From contig JACRLQ010000085.1 of assembly GCA_016215155.1 (NCBI GenBank), forward strand, positions 1 to 59,684: a DNA stretch of 59,684 nt, written 5' to 3'. Source of the stretch: Nitrospirota bacterium. GTDB taxonomy: Bacteria > Nitrospirota > Thermodesulfovibrionia > Thermodesulfovibrionales > UBA6898. Positions 34,480 through 44,394 of the stretch are shown here, in pieces. The notes below the pieces were generated by a model. It was not told the DNA's origin. It saw only the letters and a program-made list of their open reading frames with translations, and did not search any database. Both the position numbers and the translations under genes were made by a program. The number at the start of each line of letters is the position of its first letter. The stretch's first letter is position 1.

Positions 34480-35283
34480 ATGACAAGTCAAGAATATATT
34501 AAACAGCAAATAGCTTCGGGCTATGACATTCATCTCAGCTGCGGAGTATGGTGGATTAAGTCGGCCCCCTATTTCTATAGACCTGCAAATCCCCTTCAGG
34601 TAATTGGATGTGGTCAGGCAAGTCCGAAAAAATATAGAGCTTTGTTAGGCTACAAACATCTCGCCCCAACTGATGATTGCGCTAACCAATATTGGTCAAT
34701 AATGGTGCTGAACAATGAAAGATTGAGAAGCTTTGGGATGCAAAGTATTTCATCTTCAAAAAGGGCACGAGTCAGGAAAGGGTTAAAATTGACTCGGGTA
34801 AAGAGAATTGAATCAATCGAATCGGTAATAGACGATATGAAAGAAATCTGTATTGCACAAAAAATACGGACTGGATATGGGAAACCGGTCGAATATTATA
34901 GAAAACAATTCAAGCACTGGAAGGAATCCCGCGTGAGGCAATTTCAATCGACTGCCAAAGAATATTGGGGTGCATTTTGTGATGAATCATTAATTGCTTT
35001 CATGAATATAATCCAGATTGATAACACAATGTTAATTGATAATGCCAAAAGTCACACTGACCATTTGGATAAATGTCCAAACGACGCTTTGTTATTCACA
35101 GTGCTTGATTATTGTCGGCAGATACAAGGGTGCAATAGGGTAATATTTGGAGAGTGGAGCGGCGGAGCGGCTTCCCTAAATGACTTCAAGGCAAAATATG
35201 GCTTTGAAAGAGTGGATATGCCAGTCTATGCAAAATATAATCCGATTGTGAAGTTGCTGAAAAATATTTCAAAACGTCGTTAA
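34480..35283 (+). CDS. GNAT/FemAB-like acyltransferase
   Basis: A 267-aa protein without a signal peptide. Its C-terminal half (EYWGAFCDESLIAFMNI, then a helix, GCNRVIFGEW and FKAKYGFERVDMPVYAKYNP) resembles the GNAT/FemAB fold of enzymes that pass aminoacyl or acyl groups to amines on sugars or peptides. The N-terminal part is unlike anything I can name. It starts 2 nt behind the CapK-like gene, so activation and transfer of one acyl group by the pair is a natural hypothesis. AT-rich. Confidence 0.6.
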   Translation: MTSQEYIKQQIASGYDIHLSCGVWWIKSAPYFYRPANPLQVIGCGQASPKKYRALLGYKHLAPTDDCANQYWSIMVLNNERLRSFGMQSISSSKRARVRKGLKLTRVKRIESIESVIDDMKEICIAQKIRTGYGKPVEYYRKQFKHWKESRVRQFQSTAKEYWGAFCDESLIAFMNIIQIDNTMLIDNAKSHTDHLDKCPNDALLFTVLDYCRQIQGCNRVIFGEWSGGAASLNDFKAKYGFERVDMPVYAKYNPIVKLLKNISKRR

Positions 35284-35353
35284 TTGTTGTGAGAGTGGTG
35301 AGCTGGAACCGACGCAACGTATAATCATTATATATTATGATAGGATGTCAAAT

Positions 35354-36694
35354 ATGAAGAAATTTTCATTGGTCTGTAACACATGCAGTAAGTCTTTCAA
35401 TGATTTTGTGGAATGGTTCGCCTCCAACCAGGTCTGCCCTGATTGCGGTGGACAGTATGTTGAAGCTATATACGAGAATTTGATTGAAAGACTTATCAAG
35501 AATTTTGTAAAAAATAAACATTCTTTGAAAGGTATGTGGCGTTACTATGACATACTTCCCTTAAACTCGGAGCGCAATATTGTGACTGCCGGCGAAGGAA
35601 ATGTTTCAATAGACCGCTGGCACTTTCTTGAAGCTTTTGCAAAGCAATATTTTAACGTTAGTTGCCAGGTTTACGTCCACCGGAATGACAACAATAATGC
35701 AACAGGAAGCTTCAAGGATCTGGCAGGTTCATTGGTTGCCAGTGTGCTACAGGAAAATAATATCCAACAATATGTCGTTGCCAGCACCGGAAATATAGGC
35801 GTGGCATTTTCGAGATATATATCAAGATATAATGGAACGTTGTATGTTTTTATCCCTGAACACTCTCCTTTATTCAAGGAGGCTGAGATATCTATTTTTG
35901 GGCAAAGGGTATACCGGGTTATGGGGGATTATGCAGCAGCAAAGAGCATGGCCGAGGCATTCTCCCGCGAAAAAAATATCTTATCGGCATGCGGTGCGTT
36001 TGATCCCATGAGGGTAGAAGCCAAGAAAACGATGGCACTGGAGTGGTTCAGGCAATTAGATTATTTCCCCGATGTATATATTCAGGCATTAAGTGGCGGA
36101 ACGGGTCCCATTGGTGTAATAAAAGGCTGTCGGGAACTCATAACGGCTAAAATGATAAAAAAGTTGCCACGATTAATTTTAGTGCAAACCAGCAGATGTG
36201 CACCGATGGCAGAAGCATGGAACCTGGCTAAATCAATGGGCTTTCCCGATGGCTGGCAGAAAAGGTATCCTGTTTATGATAATCCCGATACAGGAATTAG
36301 TACCCTGGCTACGGGCAACCCTTCTGCATATCCTGTTCTCTCAAATTATATAAAAGAATCGAATGGAGATATTATAGATTTTCCGGAAGACATTGTTAAC
36401 GATTTGGCCCGCGTAATTGCTTCTGAAACATCTGTGCGCCTTGGTCCTGCAGCAGTTGTGGCGGTAGGGGGGTATTTTAACGCTCTTAAAAAAGGTCTTA
36501 TCCTGAAAGATGACCATGTCCTCATTAATCTGGGGGAAGGCATAAGAAGAGACCCGGAATTTATGGTTCAACTGAATAAGAAATCCATAAGAGTTAGTCG
36601 GAGCGGTGAATGTACATTGTTTGACCGGGCCCAGTATAAGAATGAAATCTGGTCTGGTCTGAGACAGTATATATTAGGTCCGAAGGATCATTGA
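35354..36694 (+). CDS. Threonine synthase-like PLP enzyme with N-terminal zinc ribbon
   Basis: A 446-aa fold-type II PLP enzyme. CNTC...CPDC (about residues 8-30) forms a zinc ribbon, as in archaeal-type threonine synthases. The PLP lysine is K121 in ATGSFKDLAGS; STGNIGVAFS is the serine/Asn loop and LSGGTGPIG the phosphate-binding glycine loop. I choose ATG 35354 because AGGA lies 8 nt upstream; ATG 35345 is three codons earlier. Housekeeping ThrC is unlikely in this place; the enzyme may make or modify an amino acid that decorates the polysaccharide. The gene is followed after 1 nt by an asparagine-synthetase-like pseudogene. Confidence 0.8.
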   Translation: MKKFSLVCNTCSKSFNDFVEWFASNQVCPDCGGQYVEAIYENLIERLIKNFVKNKHSLKGMWRYYDILPLNSERNIVTAGEGNVSIDRWHFLEAFAKQYFNVSCQVYVHRNDNNNATGSFKDLAGSLVASVLQENNIQQYVVASTGNIGVAFSRYISRYNGTLYVFIPEHSPLFKEAEISIFGQRVYRVMGDYAAAKSMAEAFSREKNILSACGAFDPMRVEAKKTMALEWFRQLDYFPDVYIQALSGGTGPIGVIKGCRELITAKMIKKLPRLILVQTSRCAPMAEAWNLAKSMGFPDGWQKRYPVYDNPDTGISTLATGNPSAYPVLSNYIKESNGDIIDFPEDIVNDLARVIASETSVRLGPAAVVAVGGYFNALKKGLILKDDHVLINLGEGIRRDPEFMVQLNKKSIRVSRSGECTLFDRAQYKNEIWSGLRQYILGPKDH

Positions 36695-36695
36695 T

Positions 36696-38377
36696 ATGCC
36701 TGGTATAAGCCTGGTTTGTAATTTTAACAAGATGTTAATGAGGGATAGTGCGGGGATTCAGCAGGCCCTCGATTCGATAAAGTTTGATGACCGATATGAG
36801 AAACAAATATATAGGGATGGTAAATATTATATTTTGGCGTCTTCTAAATACGATCAGTACCCATTGCGGTCATATGAAAATGATAACTATCTGATTTATC
36901 TTGAAGGAATTATTTACGACAAAGAGTTTTTTTCTCTAGAAGATGAATTATATAAATTGGCACGATGCCTCTTTGACCAAAGCGAGGTTCCATATGATCA
37001 GTTAAGCAAATGGACATTGGACGCTGATGGCGACTATATTTTAATCTTCATAGAAAAGAAATCCGATAGAATAGCCATAATGAATGATGCTATGGCGCAT
37101 TTGCCTCTGTACTATTATAGAGCTGACAGTTGTCTCATAGCGTCCAGGGATATTGGATTTGTTGCATCCCTGATCGGTAAGACTGCCTTTGATGAAAAAG
37201 CGGTCGCACAGTATTTATTGTTTCGTCACACGCTTGGAAATAAAACATTACTGAAAGACGTATTTCGTTGTGAACCCTGGAGTCTGACCAATGGATCAAT
37301 ATTCTTGGCTTAAGCGGAGGACTCGACTCAAGAGCTGTTGCTGCTGGGCTGTCGTTACAGAATGTACCTTTTTTAGGGGTTACCAGATTGCGCCATAATA
37401 ACCAGGAGAGTTTGGAGGTGAAACTAGCCGGTGAAGTAGCAGGCACGCTCAACTTTCCATGGCAGCATTTTCGTATTCGTCCGACAAAAGGCAAAGATCT
37501 CCTGAGATTGTTAAGAATTAAGTACGGAATGAATTACTTGGCTAGCAGTTTTAATCTGCCGTTCTTTGATGAGATCATTAAAACTTATGGCTCGAAAGTG
37601 CGATATTTTACGGGAGATATGGGGCTTGTAACAATGAAGAATCATTGCCCGGCAAAGCGACTTCGTAATTTAGATGACTTGGCAGATTACATTTTATATA
37701 AGAATTCATTTTTCACTGTTGATGTTCTGGAACGACTCCTTGGCATAAAGAAGGGAGAGACAAAAGAGATTTTGATAGAGCATTTAAGGGAATATCCTGA
37801 AACGAGTATGGCCCAGAAAAATGTACACTTCCAGATTTTTGAAAAAGGGTTTAATTGGGGCTTTGAGGGTATGGATAGAAACAGATATTATTTCTGGTTG
37901 GCAACTCCTCTTCTATCTACCAAAGTTTTCAGGTATTCCATGAGCTGTCCTGATGACCAAAAAGCGCCATATAAACTTTATAGAGACTTCTTGATAAGGT
38001 TGTCTCCCGCGACAGTGGATGTGGATTACGCAGATTACCGACTTCCAATTACATCCAGGAAGTTAATTATAAAGAAGAACATAACTTCTCTTTATGTTAA
38101 TAATATGCCTATCCAACTTAAGATGATTATTAGAAAGTACTTTCTGAAGAGTTGGGGATCGTACGAAAAAGATTCGGTTATTATAGAGGCGTTTCTTAAG
38201 CAGCTGGATTGTTGTGAACAACTTGGTAATTATATGGCAACAGACATAATCAGGAAAAACCTAAAAACATTTAATAAACAGCAAATTGATATCTTATTCA
38301 CGATTGTATCTTTGATAGAAGCTGCGAGCTGCAACCACAGTACATTGCACGATTACCTGGAAGGCGATTTCTTTTAG
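36696..38377 (+). pseudogene. Asparagine-synthetase-like amidotransferase gene, broken by deletion/frameshift
   Basis: Two frames make up one gene. 36696-37313 encodes a 205-aa N-terminal Ntn-like domain ending in CEPWSLTNGSIFLA and a stop. From about 37298 the next frame reads ILGLSGGLDSRAVAAGL, the ATP-pyrophosphatase loop, and continues to 38377. In related proteins about 60-70 residues separate these points; here almost none remain, so a deletion of roughly 200 nt that also shifted the frame is likelier than a single-base slip. The N terminus MPGIS lacks Cys2, so even the ancestral protein may have lacked glutaminase activity. The C-terminal part could still be translated from TTG 37388, without the SGGLDS loop. 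Confidence 0.8.
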
Positions 38378-38451
38378 GTTATGGTTTTTTTTACTTTAAT
38401 TGAAAAAGGAAAATTAGACTTTGACGATTCAGATAACCATTGGTTTATTTT

Positions 38452-39618
38452 ATGAAGGAAGCTTACAACATTGTAATGGTCAGTACCGGACATGGCCCGC
38501 TGGATGACAGGATTTACTATAAGGAAGTCTTAAGTCTGAAAAAGAAATATGCCAGGATTATCATCGTTACACCGGAGGATAAAGATGCACCTGCTATTTC
38601 GGAACCCGGCATAGAGTTCGTTTCTTTAAAGAGGGCCGGATCCCTGGCGTCGAGATTTCTTCTTGTATTTAAGGCATTTGTGGTCGTCATGAGGCTCCGG
38701 CCGGACGTGTGCCACTTCCATGATTTTGAATTGATATTTGCGATGCCCTTGCTTTGTCTGTTTTCAAAGTGCAGGATTATTTATGACGACCATGAAGTTT
38801 ATCCGGAAAAGGCGCTCGAAACAAAAAAGGTGCCCAGAATGTTCCGTCCTTTTTTCTCAAGGGTTGTTAAAATCAGCGAGAGAGTGCTGTCGCGATGTAT
38901 TCATCATATTATTACACCGGTCGAGAACCTTTCGGAGAGATTCAGCAGGTTCCATGGCAACGTAACCACAATATTTAATTATCCAAGACGTGATTTGTTT
39001 ATTCCTGATGAAAATCAAATGGCTGAGTTAAGGAGACGCTATCGGAATCAGATTCCTATTATATACCAGGGAGGGATCTCTGAGGATCGGGGTCTTTTCT
39101 CGATGCTTGATGCAATGAAAATCCTGAGACACCATAATCCGCCTATAATCTTATTGTTGGTTGGTCCGATCAGCGAATCACTTCTTGCTGAGACGAAAAG
39201 ACGCATTCGCACAATGGAGATTCAAAATAATGTAGCTATTGTCGGTACTGTGCCTCACAGTGAAGTAGTCAATTACATTTCCATATCGAAGGTGGGCCTA
39301 GTGCCGCTACTGCCCACAAAGCGGTTCAAGAAAGCCATACCTATCAAACAATTTGAGTATATGGCATGCGGGGTCCCGGTCCTTGCTTCCAATCTGCCTC
39401 TCGTAGCTTCATATATTAATGCCGCTGGATGTGGAAAGGTCGTTGAGTATCCGAGCGGTGAAGCTTTGGCATCGGGTGTGCTTGATATTCTCAGTGACGA
39501 TGAACGATGGAAAATGATGTCTGAAGCCGGAAAAACGGCGGTTCGGGACCTGTGGAGCTGGGAGCAGATGGAAAAAAAACTGTTCACTGTATATGATAAA
39601 CTTCTCGGAACTGTATAG
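38452..39618 (+). CDS. Glycosyltransferase family 4
   Basis: A 388-aa GT-B enzyme. The ATG at 38452 is preferred over TTG 38440, though neither has a good ribosome site. STGHGPLDDRIYYKE at the N terminus, CHFHDFE, IYDDHEVYPEK and the C-terminal KAIPIKQFEYMACGVPVLAS are typical of GT4 enzymes in capsule loci. The donor sugar cannot be told. Confidence 0.9.
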   Translation: MKEAYNIVMVSTGHGPLDDRIYYKEVLSLKKKYARIIIVTPEDKDAPAISEPGIEFVSLKRAGSLASRFLLVFKAFVVVMRLRPDVCHFHDFELIFAMPLLCLFSKCRIIYDDHEVYPEKALETKKVPRMFRPFFSRVVKISERVLSRCIHHIITPVENLSERFSRFHGNVTTIFNYPRRDLFIPDENQMAELRRRYRNQIPIIYQGGISEDRGLFSMLDAMKILRHHNPPIILLLVGPISESLLAETKRRIRTMEIQNNVAIVGTVPHSEVVNYISISKVGLVPLLPTKRFKKAIPIKQFEYMACGVPVLASNLPLVASYINAAGCGKVVEYPSGEALASGVLDILSDDERWKMMSEAGKTAVRDLWSWEQMEKKLFTVYDKLLGTV

Positions 39619-39645
39619 CTCAGTGTCGGGGTTTCGGAAACTGTA

Positions 39646-40611
39646 ATGTATATTTCTGAATTGGCGCCTGAGCGTGAACCTCAATACGATGAAATGGCTC
39701 TGCAATACGGCACGATCTTCTGCACCACGCAATGGGCAAATCTTTTTGCTGGCAGGATCAAAAGATACGGCATATATGACAAGGGTGGCTCTTTGGCTGG
39801 AGGCTTCTATACGTATCTGGAAAAGAAGTTCGGGTTTTCGGTTTATCGCAACCCGCCATTTACACCTTCTGTAGGTTTTTTTGCAAGGATAGGCTCCAGC
39901 AATCCTGCAGCTGTGATAGATGAGTGGAAAAAGATATTGTCCGTAACAGCGGATTTTATTGAAGGGGAATCATTTACTCTGGTTATGTGTTCGTTTGACG
40001 CAAAAATCATCGACATGCAGCCTTTCATCTGGAAAGGGTTCAAAGTATCACCCCGATACACATACATTCTGGACCTCTCGATCACAAACGATGATATGTG
40101 GAAAAGGCTGTCACATGAGCGGAGAAAGAATATCGTCAAAGGTGCAAAAGATGGGCTTGTCGTAAAAATAATTCATGATTTTACAATAATAAAAGACCTT
40201 GTGCTGAAGACGTATTCACGCCAATCAAAAGAGGCGAATGAATTTTATCTGAATAAGATCCTTTTTGAATTTGCGGATGATAGCAACAGTATCTCCTTCG
40301 CAACATTTCAGGGTGGCCAGCCAATTGCGTGTTCGTTTTGTGTGTATGACCGGAGCACGGCATATTACATTATCGGTGGCTATGACTCACAGCAGAAGCA
40401 TCATGGAGCCGGGGCACTTTCTATGTGGGCGGCAATAAATTATGCAAAAGAAGCAGGCTTGCGATATTTCGACTTTGAAGGCTCTATGAGCCCGCAGATT
40501 GAGAGATATTTTCGCGGCTTTGGAGGGCAATTGACGCCATATTATCAGATTGCTAAAACCAGTCTACCGCTTGAGCTACTGCTTAAGTTCTACCGTCGCG
40601 ATCTCTTCTGA
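39646..40611 (+). CDS. FemAB/GNAT-like acetyltransferase (BioF2-like)
   Basis: A 321-aa protein with the Acetyltransf_6/FemAB-like double-GNAT pattern: N-terminal FCTTQWANLF and YRNPPFTPSVG, central SHERRKNIVKGAKDGL, C-terminal IIGGYDSQQKHHGAGALSMW, RYFDFEGSM and FRGFGGQL. These enzymes are common in exosortase-linked EPS loci and transfer acyl or aminoacyl groups. It begins a run of seven modification and glycosyl-transfer genes up to 47216. Confidence 0.85.
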   Translation: MYISELAPEREPQYDEMALQYGTIFCTTQWANLFAGRIKRYGIYDKGGSLAGGFYTYLEKKFGFSVYRNPPFTPSVGFFARIGSSNPAAVIDEWKKILSVTADFIEGESFTLVMCSFDAKIIDMQPFIWKGFKVSPRYTYILDLSITNDDMWKRLSHERRKNIVKGAKDGLVVKIIHDFTIIKDLVLKTYSRQSKEANEFYLNKILFEFADDSNSISFATFQGGQPIACSFCVYDRSTAYYIIGGYDSQQKHHGAGALSMWAAINYAKEAGLRYFDFEGSMSPQIERYFRGFGGQLTPYYQIAKTSLPLELLLKFYRRDLF

Positions 40612-40653
40612 TAAAATGACCGCAGGAAATGATTATAGCGGGCGGATGAAATT

Positions 40654-41364
40654 ATGCCTCTTGTACTGAGAGTCGACGCAGATAAACCTTATGGCAGGGC
40701 TAACGTTGGGGAAAAAATCCTGAGCAAGGTCTGCGAAAATTATTGGCTGCCTCAAATGGCATCCTTGGGCTATCTGGGAGCTTTGGAGAAATTTCTCGTT
40801 TTTTTAAGGGAGGAGGACATATACTCCCACATTTATTTTCGTAAATGTACGCTACCCACCCTTGGGTGGAAGGGCGAACTGCTTCTGGAAGGCCATAAAA
40901 TAGGACTTCACGCCGAGGACACGCGTACCGTCGATACTCTCCGGGAGGAACTCAAGACGCTGCAGAGGCATTTTCATCTGCGGCAAATCAGTTCTTTTAC
41001 CAAACATGGCTCCGGATGCTGGAAGAGCGGACGAAATCACTACCCGCTCTATGAACCCGATAAGTATCTGAGATGGGCCGACGACCTTGGGGTCCCTTTT
41101 CTTTTCGGGAACGGGGAAGTTAAGACCGCGGAGGACGTGACCGGAGAATCTGGTTTCTATCCCAATATGTACTGGATCGACAGACTGCACCAGAGCAGTG
41201 ACATGCCCGGTTTTACGGAAGCTGTGCAATGGGCGAAGCAGGGCGGTCACGTGATTGTGATAATACACCCATGCAATTTTGTAGGCGACTCAGAGGTCGA
41301 TAAGAACATGAGGAAACTGGTTGCATTTTCAAAGGAAGAAGGTGTGTCATGGATAACGAAATAA
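40654..41364 (+). CDS. Divergent polysaccharide deacetylase-like protein
   Basis: A 236-aa (beta/alpha)-barrel-like protein. RVDADKP near the N terminus gives the metal-binding or catalytic Asp, HKIGLHAED resembles the HEIGLH metal motif of NodB-like deacetylases, and IIHPCNF supplies a late His. The usual HxxxH spacing is not obvious, so activity is uncertain. It may remove acetyl groups from HexNAc residues. It lies between a FemAB-like and a dimethylformamidase-like gene. Confidence 0.65.
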   Translation: MPLVLRVDADKPYGRANVGEKILSKVCENYWLPQMASLGYLGALEKFLVFLREEDIYSHIYFRKCTLPTLGWKGELLLEGHKIGLHAEDTRTVDTLREELKTLQRHFHLRQISSFTKHGSGCWKSGRNHYPLYEPDKYLRWADDLGVPFLFGNGEVKTAEDVTGESGFYPNMYWIDRLHQSSDMPGFTEAVQWAKQGGHVIVIIHPCNFVGDSEVDKNMRKLVAFSKEEGVSWITK

Positions 41365-41438
41365 AGGTCGTTTGCCATCTGGAAGATAATCTTGCTGAGT
41401 TGTGCGGAAAACGAAACATTCCGGAGGAAGGTTAAATA

Positions 41439-43121
41439 ATGATCATTATTCTTGTGTTCGGCTCTATTTTCGCGGTTCTGCTGCTCATGCCAAAATTTGC
41501 CACAGGCAGAATTCTTTACGCGGAAGGTTTTGTTCCGGAATTTCAGGTGCATCGGTCTTTGTCTCCGAGGGATTTAAGGTCAGTCCCTGTCAGGATCGAA
41601 ATCGTTTACAGAAAATTATACCGCGTCCGCGTTTTTGCTTTTATGAAACCGTTGTTTGACCTGCTGCCTTCCTCCTACCGGGTCCGTCCCAATAGAAACG
41701 GCCTTTTTGTCTTCTGGGCGTATCCCTTCGATATTGTGAATGTTATTGTTGGCGACGATAAGTTCAGATGCACGCACACTCTGGGACATCGTGTGAATAA
41801 TTTCTGGCCGAATTACGCAAATTTTCTTCTAGCGTTAGCAACATTATTTTCTCCCAGACTACTGCATGGAGAATGCATAGAAATCCCGACGACTCTCGGG
41901 AAGCTCTGCGGATATTCCGATAAGCTGAGCGTTTGCCCGGAAGAGGGGCTGGATCTGATGATAAGCACTTCGGCGGACCGATTTTCCCTTGAACTCGTCA
42001 GGGTCGGGGAGAGGTTAAAGACGGTGGATGAGATCAGGGACATAGCCGGGGTATACCAGAGCATCGAGACAAAGTTTCCCTCCGCGTTGGGCTGCGGCTG
42101 GCAGCCTGTTTTCAGGTACAAAATTCCGAGGGACCTTTCCACCGGCTGCTACTTGCTCAAACTCACGGAAGATCGAAAGGGCGAGGGCTCTTTCATACCC
42201 CTGATCGTAAAACCTTCTGTGCCGGAAAACAAGATCGCAGTGATCGCTTCAACAAATACGTGGCACGCCTATAACAGCTGGGGAGGGCAGAACTATTATA
42301 TCAACCACACCTCTTTCCCATCGAAGTATATACTCAGCACCAGAAGACCCTTTGACCTGCACCTGAGAGACGTTGTCGGCGAGACGTGTCAGACGGCGAG
42401 GGACCACTTACTGGCAGGCGAGCGGTTTGTCTGGTCTTGGCTTGAAAGGGAGGGGCTTGGCTACGACCTCTATTCGGATGATGATCTGCACTCCGAGGAT
42501 GTTTTCATGACGCGCCTGAAAAATTACAATATTATCCTGATAAGTACCCATAATGAATATTGGTCTTATGATATGGTCCGTCATCTTGAGGAATTCATGC
42601 GTGAGGGCGGTAATGTGATTTCATTGTCAGGGGATACGCTCTATAAGGAGGTTGAGTACCTTGACGAGGGCTGTATCGTCCTTGATGGGGCTTTATTCAG
42701 ATACCAGAATTTACCGGAAGAGGCTGTTTTGGGTGTCGCACATGACGCGCGCGGATTCGCCACCTGGGCTCCGTATAAAGTGGTCCGGCCAGACCACTGG
42801 GTTTTTCGCAATACCGGGCTGAAAGAGGGGGATCTTTTCGGCCAAAAGGGACTAAATGTCGCACCTGACGGTAAGGCGGGAGCAAGCGCTTGGGAGACGG
42901 ATAAGATATATCCGGCAACTCCTCCACAGGCCATTTTGCTGGCGAAGGGAATAAATCCAGGGGACGGCGGTGCGGACATGGTGCTTTATGACGTACCGGG
43001 GGGAGGCAGGGTCTTTTCTGTCGGCTCGATATCATATGGGGGGAGCCTTCTCGTGGATGAGGCGGTGTCACGAATTACGAGGAATGTGGTTGACGAATTT
43101 CTGAAGGACCGGACGATTTGA
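41439..43121 (+). CDS. Membrane-anchored N,N-dimethylformamidase-like protein
   Basis: A 560-aa protein with one N-terminal hydrophobic segment (residues 1-17) and a large domain similar to the large subunit of N,N-dimethylformamidase: SFIPLIVKPSVPENKIAVIA, NTWHAYNSWGGQNYY, FVWSWLEREGLGYDLYSD and STHNEYWSYDMVRHLEEF. That enzyme is an iron amidohydrolase; here a C-N bond in a surface glycan, for example an N-acyl group, is a plausible but unproven target. GGAAGG precedes the ATG. The stop overlaps the TTG start of the next glycosyltransferase. Confidence 0.75.
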   Translation: MIIILVFGSIFAVLLLMPKFATGRILYAEGFVPEFQVHRSLSPRDLRSVPVRIEIVYRKLYRVRVFAFMKPLFDLLPSSYRVRPNRNGLFVFWAYPFDIVNVIVGDDKFRCTHTLGHRVNNFWPNYANFLLALATLFSPRLLHGECIEIPTTLGKLCGYSDKLSVCPEEGLDLMISTSADRFSLELVRVGERLKTVDEIRDIAGVYQSIETKFPSALGCGWQPVFRYKIPRDLSTGCYLLKLTEDRKGEGSFIPLIVKPSVPENKIAVIASTNTWHAYNSWGGQNYYINHTSFPSKYILSTRRPFDLHLRDVVGETCQTARDHLLAGERFVWSWLEREGLGYDLYSDDDLHSEDVFMTRLKNYNIILISTHNEYWSYDMVRHLEEFMREGGNVISLSGDTLYKEVEYLDEGCIVLDGALFRYQNLPEEAVLGVAHDARGFATWAPYKVVRPDHWVFRNTGLKEGDLFGQKGLNVAPDGKAGASAWETDKIYPATPPQAILLAKGINPGDGGADMVLYDVPGGGRVFSVGSISYGGSLLVDEAVSRITRNVVDEFLKDRTI

Positions 43122-44392
43122 ATATCTGGATTGTCTATCAGTTTGCAAGCACCCCTGATCTTCCCGGAAGCCAGAGAACATATCAGTATGCCAGGGCCTT
43201 CGCTGATATGGGCAATAATGTTACTCTCTGGACCTCAAGTTTCAGTCACTATGGACGGTTCGATACTATCAAGGGAGATGTTCCTTTTGTTGTCAGGGAG
43301 GAAGGTAATCTGAAGATAATCAGCCTCAGGACATCACCTCCCTATCAGCGCAATGACTACCGGAGAGTCCTTAATTTGATTGATTTCGCCCGTGTTTTCA
43401 TGAAATATGCGGGGGCCACGCCTGTTTCTCCGGATGTCATTATTGCCTCGTATCCAAGTCCTTTTGCTGCGCTTGCCGCTTATGGAATCGCAAAGAAACG
43501 GGCAGCCAAATTTGTCCTTGAGGTCCGGGACCTGTGGCCCCAGGTTTGGGTCGAACGCGGGGTTTTTTCAGTGCTTCATCCTTTTGTTCTTCTTTTATAC
43601 GGCATCGAAAAATATTTGTACCGGAATGCGCAGACAGTCGTATCCGCTCTCCCCTATATACAGGATTATATGGCCGAACGGGGCATGCGGAATAGGGAAA
43701 TTATCTGGATACCCAACCCGGTTAGTCTCAATGAATTTGCGGGGCAAAAGACAGAGATCCCGGAGGAGTCCAGGATTATATGTGCCGGAATGAGGGAGAA
43801 CACGGCGAAAGGGATAATGAATGTGGCGTATGTCGGAGGTCTTGGCCCGGCTAACAGGGTTGATGTCATACTCGAAGCATCAAAGATCCTGCGGGATACT
43901 AATGCCTCAAACATTTCTTTTACGATAGTCGGTGAGGGTCACTCTAAAAAGGAACTGATGAAATTCATTTTGGACAACAGACTTGATTCCGTTGTGCTAT
44001 GCCCTTCAGTTTCGGCCCGTTCCGTTCCGTCGATATTGCAATGCGCAGATGCAGGTGTCTTATGCCTGCATCAAAATCCGATATACAGGTTTGGGGTCAA
44101 TCTCCATAAGACATATGATTATATGGCGGCAGGTCTGCCTATTGTTTTCTCTGCCGATGTAAAAAATGACATCGTTAAAGCTTCAGGCGCGGGGTTTACA
44201 GTTACCCCGGGAAGCGCGGAAGAAATAGCCTCAGCCTTGAAGCATCTTGCCTCAATGTCTCCGGAACAGAGACGCCTCATGGGCAGTCGTGGCTATAGAT
44301 ACGTGGCTGACTATTACGACATAAGGATTTTGTCCAGGAGATATATCGGAGCGATAGGTCCAGAAGGGCAAAGTGCGACGCAGCAGGGATAA
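43118..44392 (+). CDS. Glycosyltransferase family 4 (WbuB-like)
   Basis: A 424-aa GT-B protein starting with TTG that overlaps the previous stop by 3 nt, after AAGGACCGGA. Features: PDLPGSQRTYQYARAF, the Rossmann motif VLEVRDLWPQVWVERG, and the donor site GVNLHKTYDYMAAGLPIVF typical of WbuB-like GT4 enzymes. It most likely adds an amino-sugar such as FucNAc or related residue; donor is not determinable from sequence. Confidence 0.9.
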   Translation: MNIWIVYQFASTPDLPGSQRTYQYARAFADMGNNVTLWTSSFSHYGRFDTIKGDVPFVVREEGNLKIISLRTSPPYQRNDYRRVLNLIDFARVFMKYAGATPVSPDVIIASYPSPFAALAAYGIAKKRAAKFVLEVRDLWPQVWVERGVFSVLHPFVLLLYGIEKYLYRNAQTVVSALPYIQDYMAERGMRNREIIWIPNPVSLNEFAGQKTEIPEESRIICAGMRENTAKGIMNVAYVGGLGPANRVDVILEASKILRDTNASNISFTIVGEGHSKKELMKFILDNRLDSVVLCPSVSARSVPSILQCADAGVLCLHQNPIYRFGVNLHKTYDYMAAGLPIVFSADVKNDIVKASGAGFTVTPGSAEEIASALKHLASMSPEQRRLMGSRGYRYVADYYDIRILSRRYIGAIGPEGQSATQQG

Positions 44393-44394
44393 AT

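Noticed and set aside
37290-37390. Programmed frameshift in the AsnB-like gene
   Set aside because: No slippery heptamer is evident and the inter-domain linker is missing, so deletion with frameshift is a better explanation.
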